Assembly (NCBI GenBank): GCA_902766045.1
Contig: CACXCA010000018.1
Coordinates: 1-64,000 of the forward strand
Length of the DNA stretch: 64,000 bases
Reading direction: 5' to 3'
From: an uncultured Bacteroidales bacterium
GTDB taxonomy: Bacteria > Bacteroidota > Bacteroidia > Bacteroidales > Paludibacteraceae
In this document: one piece after another, positions 16,947-27,487 of the stretch
How the letters are laid out: every line of letters begins with the position of its first letter
Position numbering within the stretch: the first letter of the stretch is position 1
The notes under the pieces: generated by a model
What the model saw: the letters and a program-made list of their open reading frames with translations, nothing else
What the model was told of the DNA's origin: nothing
The model's database searches: none
Program-made: the position numbers and the translations under genes

Positions 16947-17477
16947 CGGTAAGCGTAGAGACGCACGGCCGTCATGTAGAGACGCACGACCGTGCGTCTC
17001 TTCGATGGGAATAAAATCCATGTTTATAATTTGTGTAAATCTGGCTCTTAGTTCATGTGAATTTCTGTAACATTTCTCATAGAATATATATTCCTCATCC
17101 GCCTTTGTTCTTATTGAAAAACCATTCACTTCACTGCCCATAAGAATCCATTCTGATGCTGGGAAACTATCTGTCAAATTAAATTCGCAGACATCATCAA
17201 TTGAGATTCGTTTGTGTCCCACCAAATAGTCTAAAATAATCTCTGTGTCAGTTATCGTGACAGATGGAATGGTTTTATAAAATTTCAATATCCATCTGGC
17301 AATTAGATATATCAACACTATTATCAATAAAGCAACCAGCTGATACATAATATTACTCACCAGCAGACTCATATTATTCAAAAGGGAATAGAGGAACGTA
17401 AAAAAAAGAATTTCAATGGAAAGGAAAAAAGCAATCCATCCCATGAACCGAAACGAGTATTTTGATTTTACATACAT
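16938..17477 (-). pseudogene. Truncated third copy of module type B; C-terminus read from palindromic repeats
   Basis: 179 codons starting MYVKSKYSFRF. The first ~155 residues match the N-terminal half of the two full type B proteins (two helices, then PSVTITDTEIILDYL, FSIRTKADEEYIFYEKCYRN, HELRARFTQI). After MDFIPIEE similarity stops: the tail THGRASLHDGRASLRLPLK is encoded by the palindromic repeats at 16955-17003, and the stop (16938-16940) lies inside the opposing gene. The second 2TM half and any type A partner are missing. Most simply a gene cut by recombination at the repeat; expression of a half protein remains possible. Confidence 0.75.
16955..17003. repeat. Half copy plus full copy of the GTAGAGACG palindrome
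   Basis: A half element 16955-16972 (GTAGAGACGCACGGCCGT) is followed after CAT by a near-complete element 16976-17003, which has a centre mismatch (CGACCG) and TTC in place of the closing TAC. It begins 9 bases after the stop of the plus-strand gene and replaces the 3' half of the truncated type B gene. Confidence 0.85.
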
Positions 17478-17488
17478 ACCATATTATT

Positions 17489-18433
17489 TTATTTTTCTCT
17501 TTTCTCTTTTTTCTCCATCGAACGATTCGGATTAATGTTGATAAGAGGTGTGTCACGAGAACATAACCACGCTCCGATGGCCATCAAAACAAGACCAATC
17601 CAATAGACCTTAGGTGGTATCTGCTGAAAGATCAGTAACGAGAGTCCTGTCGCAATAAAAGGTGAAATGGCATAATAAGCACTGGTACGAGCAGCACCCA
17701 AATAGCGTTGTGCGTAGATATCCACATAGACACTAAATCCATACGAAACAGCCCCAATCACCAAGGCGGCGACAACAAACCACCAATTTTCAATCCACTC
17801 TCCCATCATAAAACCTACCACCAACGAACAACTGCCCGACACCAATCCTTTCAACAAAACAATCTGAAGAGGATCTTTATCTGAAATCATCTTGGTACAA
17901 TTATTATCCAATCCCCAACATATGGCTGATAAAATAACAAAAATGGAGCCTTTAGAAAACACAAAACTATCCGTATCCTCAAACGATAACACACAACAGG
18001 ATACCGTCACAAAGAGTATGCCGACCCATAATCTCCGACTTATCTTCTCTTTAAAAAACAATAATGCAATAAGTGCTGTGACCACCACTTCAAAATTACA
18101 TAACAAAGAGGCATTCTCAGCTGTAGTGCTTTTCAAACCAATCATCAGGCAAATGGGGGCAGCCATATCCAATACAATCATACCCAAGACATAAGGCCAC
18201 TCCTTCTCCTCTAATTTCTTTTCCAATCCAATCCTTCCATGTAGCAATCGTGCACCGCCGACCATCAACATCGCCAAGGCAGAACCTATATATAAAAAAC
18301 CAGCCATCAGAATCGGCGGTATCTGTTCAAGGACAATTTTTGAAAACGGAGCATTTATCGCATATAGAACAGCGGCTAAAACAGCAAAGAAAATGCCCTT
18401 TCGTATGGATGTAATCATCGTCATCTTTCTCAT
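17489..18433 (-). CDS. EamA/DMT family transporter
   Basis: 314 residues with about ten membrane segments in two repeats: AINAPFSKIVLEQIPP in the first EamA unit and AICWGLDNNCTKMISDKDP opening the second. The C-terminus ends in a charged tail (NPNRSMEKKEKREK). EamA proteins export or import small metabolites at the inner membrane; the substrate is not predictable. It is divergent from the thiamine operon and separated from it by the riboswitch leader, but a thiamine link is not supported by this. An alternative start MTMITSIRK lies three codons in. Confidence 0.85.
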   Translation of the reverse strand: MRKMTMITSIRKGIFFAVLAAVLYAINAPFSKIVLEQIPPILMAGFLYIGSALAMLMVGGARLLHGRIGLEKKLEEKEWPYVLGMIVLDMAAPICLMIGLKSTTAENASLLCNFEVVVTALIALLFFKEKISRRLWVGILFVTVSCCVLSFEDTDSFVFSKGSIFVILSAICWGLDNNCTKMISDKDPLQIVLLKGLVSGSCSLVVGFMMGEWIENWWFVVAALVIGAVSYGFSVYVDIYAQRYLGAARTSAYYAISPFIATGLSLLIFQQIPPKVYWIGLVLMAIGAWLCSRDTPLININPNRSMEKKEKREK

Positions 18434-18518
18434 TCATCATATCATTATTTAAACAAATTTACTAATATTAATCCTCATTCAAAACTATTTTCTATACTTT
18501 TATTAATAAAAAAATTTA

Positions 18519-18526
18519 TACCTTTG
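18519..18526 (+). promoter_or_regulatory. -7 box of the thiamine operon
   Basis: TACCTTTG followed by CATTG, about 25 bases before the conserved TPP riboswitch core. No clear -33 TTG. Confidence 0.55.
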
Positions 18527-18539
18527 CATTGTTTTAAAC

Positions 18540-18634
18540 AATAACATCGAAAGGGGTGCTAGTTTACTGGCTGAGATTATACCCATTGACCTGATGCAGG
18601 TAATGCTGTCGTAGGGATTGACACTAAAAGTGTC
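18540..18634 (+). ncRNA. TPP (THI-element) riboswitch
   Basis: Conserved THI-box segments are in order: AGGGGTGCT (18552-18560), CTGAGATTATACCC, GACCTGATGCAGGTAATGC and GTAGGGA (18611-18617). A short hairpin GACACT/AGTGTC (18620-18634) follows, then ~70 bases to thiS. It senses thiamine pyrophosphate and shuts the biosynthetic operon. The leader also contains CACCTCC (18674-18680), a sequence like the end of 16S rRNA that could mask a Shine-Dalgarno sequence; the expression platform itself is not resolved. Confidence 0.95.
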
Positions 18635-18705
18635 TGTTCAATGTTTATCTATCATTTATCTCTTCTCAACTAACACCTCCTGCTGATGATAAAAAATCAT
18701 AAGCA

Positions 18706-18903
18706 ATGGTAGTCATTATCAACAACAAAAACACAGAGACAGCGGCTTCAAATCTTCAGGAGCTTTCAGTTGAACTGAATCTTCCTGAAAAAGGTGTTGC
18801 CATAGCCATCAACAACCAAATGGTTCCTCGTGCGGACTGGTCTAAAACAGCCATTCAAGAGATGAACGATATCATAATAATCAAAGCTGCTTGTGGAGGA
18901 TGA
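18706..18903 (+). CDS. thiS: Sulfur carrier protein ThiS
   Basis: 65 residues, ubiquitin-like fold expected, ending in the required Gly-Gly (KAACGG). The C-terminus is adenylated by ThiF and thiocarboxylated, then donates sulfur to ThiG for the thiazole ring. First gene after the riboswitch; its stop overlaps the thiE start. Confidence 0.95.
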   Translation: MVVIINNKNTETAASNLQELSVELNLPEKGVAIAINNQMVPRADWSKTAIQEMNDIIIIKAACGG

Positions 18904-19526
18904 TACAATTCATTAGTCATTATAACGAAAGATATACGTATCTAGACAGCATTCGTTTGGCTTTAGACGGTGGTTGCAAATGGATTCAACTTCGAATGAA
19001 AAAGAAGTCGCCTGAAGAGATCATGCCAATTGCGTTGGAAGCGCAACAGATGTGTCGAGAGGCAGGTGCTACATTTATCATCGATGATCATGTTGCTTTA
19101 GTAAAAGAGATTCATGCCGATGGTGTTCACCTTGGGAAAAACGATATGCCTATACAGGATGCTCGGGAATTGTTAGGCCCTGATTATATCATTGGAGGAA
19201 CAGCCAACACCTTTGAGGATCTTTTGGCTCACTACAAAGCGGGAGCTAATTACATAGGTTGCGGTCCCTACCGGTTCACTACCACAAAAGAAAACCTATC
19301 CCCTATTTTAGGAGTCGAAGGATATAAAAACATTATCGAACAGATGAAGCGTCATTCCATCTCCATACCGATAGTGGCAATTGGCGGCATCACAATCGAG
19401 GATATACCCGACATCATGCAAACGGGCATCTCCGGCATCGCTCTAAGTGGCACTATCTTACGAGCCGATGATCCTATAAAAACAATGCAAGAAATCATAG
19501 ATATCACGCAGAAATATAAAAAATAA
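18900..19526 (+). CDS. thiE: Thiamine phosphate synthase ThiE
   Basis: 208 residues from the ATG at 18900, which overlaps the thiS stop as ATGA; the frame's earlier ATG at 18891 is inside thiS. Motifs: WIQLRMKK (pyrimidine pocket), FIIDDHVALVKEIHADGVHLGKND, GGTANT, and GCGPYRFTTTKENLSPILG (phosphate loop), then IVAIGGI. It couples hydroxymethylpyrimidine diphosphate with thiazole phosphate to make thiamine phosphate. Confidence 0.94.
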   Translation: MIQFISHYNERYTYLDSIRLALDGGCKWIQLRMKKKSPEEIMPIALEAQQMCREAGATFIIDDHVALVKEIHADGVHLGKNDMPIQDARELLGPDYIIGGTANTFEDLLAHYKAGANYIGCGPYRFTTTKENLSPILGVEGYKNIIEQMKRHSISIPIVAIGGITIEDIPDIMQTGISGIALSGTILRADDPIKTMQEIIDITQKYKK

Positions 19527-19547
19527 ACAAGTTAACAATAATATCAA

Positions 19548-22816
<3,269 letters not shown>

Positions 22817-22840
22817 ACAAAACCCACAAACTATTAAGCT

Positions 22841-23974
22841 ATGTTCAGCGATGAATTAAAACAAATATCGTGGGACGATACAACAAAAAAAATCGCCTCA
22901 AAAACAGATCTTGACGTGCGTAGAGCTCTTGCCAAAGAACATTGTGATGTAGAAGACTTTATGTCTCTTATCTCACCAGCTGCCGAGCCCTATCTAGAGC
23001 AAATGGCACGTCTTTCTCAAAAATACACTCAAGAACGGTTTGGCAAAACAATGTCAATGTTTATTCCCCTATACATCACCAATTCATGCTCTAACTCTTG
23101 CATCTATTGTGGATTTCATAGAGAGAACCCCATGGCTCGTACCATCCTCACCATCGACCAATGTGAAGATGAATACAAAGCGATAAAGAAACTGGGGCCT
23201 TTTGAAAACCTATTGATTGTAACAGGAGAAAATCCAGCTAAAGCGGGACCATCCTACATTGCAGAAGCCTTAGATCGTGCAAAAAAATATTTTTCTAATC
23301 TGAAAATCGAGGTGATGCCTCTATCTACAGAGGATTACGAAATGCTCACTCACCATGGCATGAATGGTGTAATCTGTTTTCAAGAGACCTACAATGAGGC
23401 TAATTACAATATCTATCATCCACGTGGCATGAAGTCCAAATTTGAATGGAGAGTAAACGGATTCGACAGAATGGGTATGGCGGGCGTTCACTCAATCGGC
23501 ATGGGAGCTCTACTCGGTTTGGAGAAAGAGTGGAAAACGGATGTAACCATGATGGCATACCATCTACGTTACCTACAGAAACATTATTGGAGAACCAAAT
23601 ACAGTGTCAACTTCCCTCGCATGAGACCAGCGCAAAACGAAGGATTTCAGCCAAACTGTATTGTCTCAGACCGCGAATTGGCTCAAGTCACATTTGCCAT
23701 GCGTATCTTCGACCATGATGTGGATATCTCCTACTCTACTCGCGAACCAGAGTTCATTCGCAATAACATGTGCAGACTTGGTGTAACCACCATGTCGGCA
23801 GCCAGCAGAGTCAATCCAGGTGGCTACCACAGCTATCCACAAGCTCTTGAGCAGTTCTCTGTAAATGACGACCGTACAGTTGAGCAAGTAGCTCAGGCAT
23901 TGAAAGATCGTGGAATAGAACCCGTTTGGAAAGACTGGGATGAATCGTTTGATCATCTAAAAATGATTGTATGA
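22841..23974 (+). CDS. thiH: 2-iminoacetate synthase ThiH (radical SAM)
   Basis: 377 residues. Radical SAM motif CSNSCIYCGFH (CX3CX2C) at residues ~86-96, and family motifs GENPAKAG, CFQETYNEANY, HPRGMKSKFEWR and GMGALLGLE. It cleaves tyrosine to p-cresol and dehydroglycine, the thiazole nitrogen source; that route avoids the oxygen-requiring ThiO and suits an anaerobe. The stop overlaps the next start by four bases. Confidence 0.96.
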   Translation: MFSDELKQISWDDTTKKIASKTDLDVRRALAKEHCDVEDFMSLISPAAEPYLEQMARLSQKYTQERFGKTMSMFIPLYITNSCSNSCIYCGFHRENPMARTILTIDQCEDEYKAIKKLGPFENLLIVTGENPAKAGPSYIAEALDRAKKYFSNLKIEVMPLSTEDYEMLTHHGMNGVICFQETYNEANYNIYHPRGMKSKFEWRVNGFDRMGMAGVHSIGMGALLGLEKEWKTDVTMMAYHLRYLQKHYWRTKYSVNFPRMRPAQNEGFQPNCIVSDRELAQVTFAMRIFDHDVDISYSTREPEFIRNNMCRLGVTTMSAASRVNPGGYHSYPQALEQFSVNDDRTVEQVAQALKDRGIEPVWKDWDESFDHLKMIV

Positions 23975-24504
23975 CCATCGTAATTACCTTACCAACATTT
24001 TTCGAAGGAGAAGCTGAACGAATCGTACAACTTCTTCTTCGCGGAGATGTTGACCTGATTCATTTACGCAAACCAACTGCTTCATATGAGGAACTGGAAG
24101 CATTAATTCTACAAATTCCTGCCAATTTAAGAAACCGTCTGGTCTTACACGATCATCACACACTAGCCCTCAAGTATCACCTCTACGGAATCCATTTAAA
24201 CAGTCGGAACCCAACTCCACCCGCCGAATGGCATGGAAGCATCAGCAGAAGCTGTCATTCATTTCAAGAAGTGATAGAGTGGAAACCGAAATGTAACTAT
24301 GTATCCCTCTCCCCAATATTTGATAGTATCTCCAAACAAGGATATCATGCTGCATTTTCACACGAAGAACTTGTGCATGCAAAAGAAACAGGCATCATAG
24401 ACGCAAAAGTGCTTGCCTTAGGCGGTGTCACCTTCAACAAACTACAAGAGATAAAAGATCTACATTTTGGAGGAGCCATGATATTGGGCGATGCTTGGAA
24501 ATAA
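23971..24504 (+). CDS. Second ThiE/TenI-like protein
   Basis: 177 residues, shorter than ThiE (208). Shared features: LIHLRKPT, VLHDHHTLALKYHLYGIHLN, RSCHSFQEV, then YVSLSPIFDSISKQGYHAAF and LALGGVT. The phosphate loop of ThiE (GP-x-F-x-T-TK) is here SPIFDSISKQ, so the Gly and Thr are changed; family members of this kind may be TenI-like thiazole tautomerases rather than synthases. Last gene of the operon. No thiD is in the cluster. Confidence 0.8.
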   Translation: MTIVITLPTFFEGEAERIVQLLLRGDVDLIHLRKPTASYEELEALILQIPANLRNRLVLHDHHTLALKYHLYGIHLNSRNPTPPAEWHGSISRSCHSFQEVIEWKPKCNYVSLSPIFDSISKQGYHAAFSHEELVHAKETGIIDAKVLALGGVTFNKLQEIKDLHFGGAMILGDAWK

Positions 24505-24510
24505 CCCACA

Positions 24511-25203
24511 TCAAATTTCTTCAATAACAACAGGTTCTCCTAAAAATTTAGGTTGCTTATTCATCAACAAATCAAGAAACACTTTCACCCTCGCAAAACG
24601 TTCCCTGATACGTGTCTTTATGCCTGCCATTTGCTTTACGTCCTTTGCGGCAAACCCAATTGCATCAATACCATACCGATGAGCAATATAGATGGCTCGC
24701 TCGTCATGAAAACGCTGCGAGATAATGGTAAAACTATTCTGTCCAAAAATTGCTTTACAACGCACCACCGAATCCAATGTTCTGAAGCCAGCATAATCCA
24801 AGAAGATTCTATTCTCAGGAATACCGGCAGCGATCAAGTCATTTTTCATATCTGTCGGTTCATCATATTCCTTCCGTGAATTATCACCACTGACAATGAT
24901 ATAATCCACTTTATGAGCATTATAAAGAGCCACAACCGCCTCAATTCTATATTGATAATAATAATTAATAGCCCCGTTCGAAATTGTTTTTGATGTACCT
25001 AATAACAAAGCCACCTTATTATATGGAATAGTTTCAACCGAGGTATAGATAGACTCTGCTGTAGCCTTAGAAATAACACGATTTGAAATAATCATCATAA
25101 AAGAAACGATGATCATCACAAACAATAACCATTTCCATTTGATTTTCTTAAATAGCTTTATCATATCAGTTAAATTATTCAAATCTTGAAATCTGGATTT
25201 CAC
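24511..25203 (-). CDS. SanA/YdcF-like DUF218 membrane protein
   Basis: 230 residues (216 if started at the MIKLFKKIKWKW methionine, 25164). One N-terminal membrane helix (WLLFVMIIVSFMMIIS), then a DUF218 domain: ALLLGTSKTISNGAINYYYQYRIEA, YIIVSGDNS, LIAAGIPENRIFLDYAGFRTLDSV and SQRFHDERAIYIA. E. coli SanA affects envelope barrier function and vancomycin sensitivity; the biochemical reaction is not known. Converges with the thiamine operon, with six bases between the stops. Confidence 0.85.
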   Translation of the reverse strand: MKSRFQDLNNLTDMIKLFKKIKWKWLLFVMIIVSFMMIISNRVISKATAESIYTSVETIPYNKVALLLGTSKTISNGAINYYYQYRIEAVVALYNAHKVDYIIVSGDNSRKEYDEPTDMKNDLIAAGIPENRIFLDYAGFRTLDSVVRCKAIFGQNSFTIISQRFHDERAIYIAHRYGIDAIGFAAKDVKQMAGIKTRIRERFARVKVFLDLLMNKQPKFLGEPVVIEEI

Positions 25204-25216
25204 CTCCTGTTCATAT

Positions 25217-25272
25217 AAAAACTCGAAGACCGCTCGGGTGCGCTGTTCAATGGGAAGCGTGAGCGGTCATAT
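25217..25272. repeat. 56-bp direct repeat with hairpin, copy 1
   Basis: Identical in sequence to 26257-26312. Contains the arms GACCGCTC (25228-25235) and GAGCGGTC (25261-25268) with an inner CGCT/AGCG pairing. The two copies are spaced exactly 1040 bases apart and bracket the Abi_2 gene. Confidence 0.9.
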
Positions 25273-25318
25273 TGGGACAAAAATATGGATTTATTTCGTT
25301 ATGACAAAATAAATTTCA

Positions 25319-26235
25319 TCATTTCCATACAGGTAAAGTCTCCCAATCAGGAGGAAATCCCATCTCTTTTAATGAAAGAAGCCGATTAGGCTGATTGAGT
25401 AATTGAAGCATATTAGCTTTAAAAGAGTTATCTGGACTAATAATATCAACAACATACTTGATAGCAGAAAGCATTGCAAACAATTTGTTATTTCTAATTT
25501 TAGCTATTTTCTTACGTGGAATAAACGCAGACGTCGTATTGTATGGCAATTTGATTTGGACAAGAAAGCGTCGATTCCAGATTCGGCTATGATGAGCGCA
25601 ACAATTTCTCAAATTGTTAAATGCATGTAACCAATTGGCAAAAATTCTTTCATTATCGATGCCAAACTGATTTGCTATTTTACGTTTCACCACACTAGAA
25701 ATTAACTCATTATACAATCGACTAAGTATTCCAAAAGAAACAACTTCCAATGTCATCCAAGATGGAGGCATTAACGGTGTATCATATTTTTGTCTGTAAT
25801 GTTTAATAAATTCTTCATCACTTCTATCAACATCAGATTTAATATCACTGAATATTTTCTGAAACTTTATCGAAGATTTATAGATATTCTCATTTTCATA
25901 CCATAATGCGTCATTTTCAGAAAGAGAATAATACAATGATAGTTTTGTGCGTAGTGCAACTTCAATTTTTTCAATCTCACTAAAGACCAACGAACGTAAT
26001 CGCTTATCAAATACGTACAAATCAATAATATCCATAAAATCAATATCATCCCTGATGAATTCATGATCAGTGATTTCCGTGTTATTTTGAAATGGATACG
26101 TAAATGCACGTAATCTATAATAACTTATATTCTGTAAGTATTTGTGGATAAATCCTTATTACAGAAATGCAAACCTTGTTTCTCTAATTTAGATATTTGC
26201 TCTTCAACAGATAAAGGTTGTTTAGTGTATTGCAT
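25319..26235 (-). pseudogene. Abi_2 (AbiD/AbiF-like) abortive infection gene, frameshifted
   Basis: The open frame 25319-26035 gives 238 residues starting at an internal Met and containing DLYVFDKRLRSLVFSEIEKIE, ALRTKLSLYYS, PPSWMTLEVVSFG and NLRNCCAHHSRIWNR, all typical of Abi_2. Relatives are ~300 residues with an N-terminus like TKQPLSVEEQI. That piece is present upstream: from 26235 the frame reads MQYTKQPLSVEEQISKL and on to GLHFC, then runs into a stop, while the next frame gives YLQNISYYRLRAFTYPFQ joined to the long open frame. So a one-base or small frameshift lies near 26145-26165. Either a recent pseudogene or a read error. Flanked by 56-bp repeats, as if a defence cassette. Confidence 0.82.
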
Positions 26236-26256
26236 AAAACAAAATATAGATAGAAA

Positions 26257-26312
26257 AAAAACTCGAAGACCGCTCGGGTGCGCTGTTCAATGGGAAGCGT
26301 GAGCGGTCATAT
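26257..26312. repeat. 56-bp direct repeat with hairpin, copy 2
   Basis: Same orientation and identical to 25217-25272 over 56 bases; sequence differs immediately outside. Lies just upstream of the start of the Abi_2 gene. The rest of the gap to 26460 is AT-rich with nothing recognisable. Confidence 0.9.
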
Positions 26313-26460
26313 CGGTTGCAAAAATATAATTTTTTTTCATATAACAAAAACATTCATCTAATTATTTATATATTTTTTAAAAAAAATCAAATTTCGTATC
26401 TAAAAACGCTATAAATTTTATCTTTACAATTCAAGCAATCCTCAAACAAATAGTCAGTAA

Positions 26461-26492
26461 AAACAAAAGCCCCCAGCAAAGCAAGGGGCTTA
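26461..26492 (-). terminator. Terminator of ddh
   Basis: On the minus strand AAGCCCC, an 11-base loop, GGGGCTT, then TTGTTTT. Stem positions 26486-26492 and 26468-26474, about 20 bases past the stop. Confidence 0.85.
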
Positions 26493-26512
26493 AAAATATC
26501 TATGAGTATTTA

Positions 26513-27409
26513 TTATACTAAACTCTTGATCAATGTTTCTTTGTCGCCTGCCAATAAATCCATTGGAGCGATTTCTGGCAATGTGTAGCAACCAGGATGT
26601 TGTTTCACAACTGCACGTGCACAAGAAACCAATACTTGAGCTGTCAATGCTGGGTTGTTGATGTGCATACGGAACTCAAACAATTGATTTTGAGTCTTAC
26701 CTGATACACCTTTGCGTTCGATCAATACTCCGTGACCCATGTCTTTGCAGTCATCTACACTATTAACAGGGATAACGTGCAATTCATCATGAGCGAAGTA
26801 GTCATCAGCCTTCAATTCAGCATAGACTTGTTCTGCTGTATAACCAGGTTCCAACTCTACATAAACCATACGGCTGTGAATGCTTTGACCCTTAGGAATC
26901 GTCATAGAAAGAGCATTCTTAACACCCTTCTTGCCACGAGCCACCACTGAGTGACCCATACTCATACCTGGACCGAAGTTTGTGTATGTCAATCCCTTTG
27001 GAGCCATAGCCATCAACAATGTACGAACAACAGAATCTGTTCCTGGATCCCAACCTGCAGAGATAATAGATGCTACTTTATGTTGTTTAGCAACAGCATC
27101 CAATGATTGGTGAAGATCCCATACCTGACCATGGATATCGAAGCTATCTACAGTACAGATACCTTTCTCCAAAATAGATTTTGCCACCTCAGGAATGTTT
27201 CTAGTTGGGGTACAAAGGATGGCAACATCCACCTTACCTAGCTCTTCAATACTACCAACAACCCAAACACCAGACAATTCAGCTGGTTTTGAAGTTGGGT
27301 CACGACGAACGACGCCCGCCAATTCCATATCTGGTGCTGCTTGGATCGCTTCCACACTGAAACGTCCGATGTTGCCATAACCGACAACAGCAACTCTTAG
27401 TTTTCCCAT
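26513..27409 (-). CDS. ddh: meso-Diaminopimelate D-dehydrogenase
   Basis: 298 residues. N-terminal NADP fold VAVVGYGNIGRFSVEAI, then the substrate-binding domain with SAGWDPGTDSVVR, NFGPGMSMGHSVVAR and a C-terminus typical of Ddh (IAPMDLLAGD). It makes meso-DAP from tetrahydrodipicolinate and ammonia in one NADPH step for lysine and cell wall synthesis. The gene has its own terminator and follows glutamate dehydrogenase, another NADPH/ammonia enzyme, on the same strand. Confidence 0.95.
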   Translation of the reverse strand: MGKLRVAVVGYGNIGRFSVEAIQAAPDMELAGVVRRDPTSKPAELSGVWVVGSIEELGKVDVAILCTPTRNIPEVAKSILEKGICTVDSFDIHGQVWDLHQSLDAVAKQHKVASIISAGWDPGTDSVVRTLLMAMAPKGLTYTNFGPGMSMGHSVVARGKKGVKNALSMTIPKGQSIHSRMVYVELEPGYTAEQVYAELKADDYFAHDELHVIPVNSVDDCKDMGHGVLIERKGVSGKTQNQLFEFRMHINNPALTAQVLVSCARAVVKQHPGCYTLPEIAPMDLLAGDKETLIKSLV

Positions 27410-27435
27410 TGTATTAATTTTTTTGTAATTTAATA

Positions 27436-27471
27436 AAAAATCCCCGAAACGAAAACTCGACGGGGATTTTT
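27436..27471 (-). terminator. Terminator of gdhA
   Basis: AAAAATCCCCG (27436-27446) and CGGGGATTTTT (27461-27471) form an 11-bp stem with a 14-base loop and flanking A/T runs; it ends 16 bases after the gdhA stop. Confidence 0.88.
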
Positions 27472-27487
27472 ATTGTATCGGATATTA

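Noticed and set aside
25867-26109. 80-residue minus-strand ORF over the Abi_2 frameshift
   Set aside because: It is in a frame that matches nothing and overlaps both parts of the Abi_2 gene.
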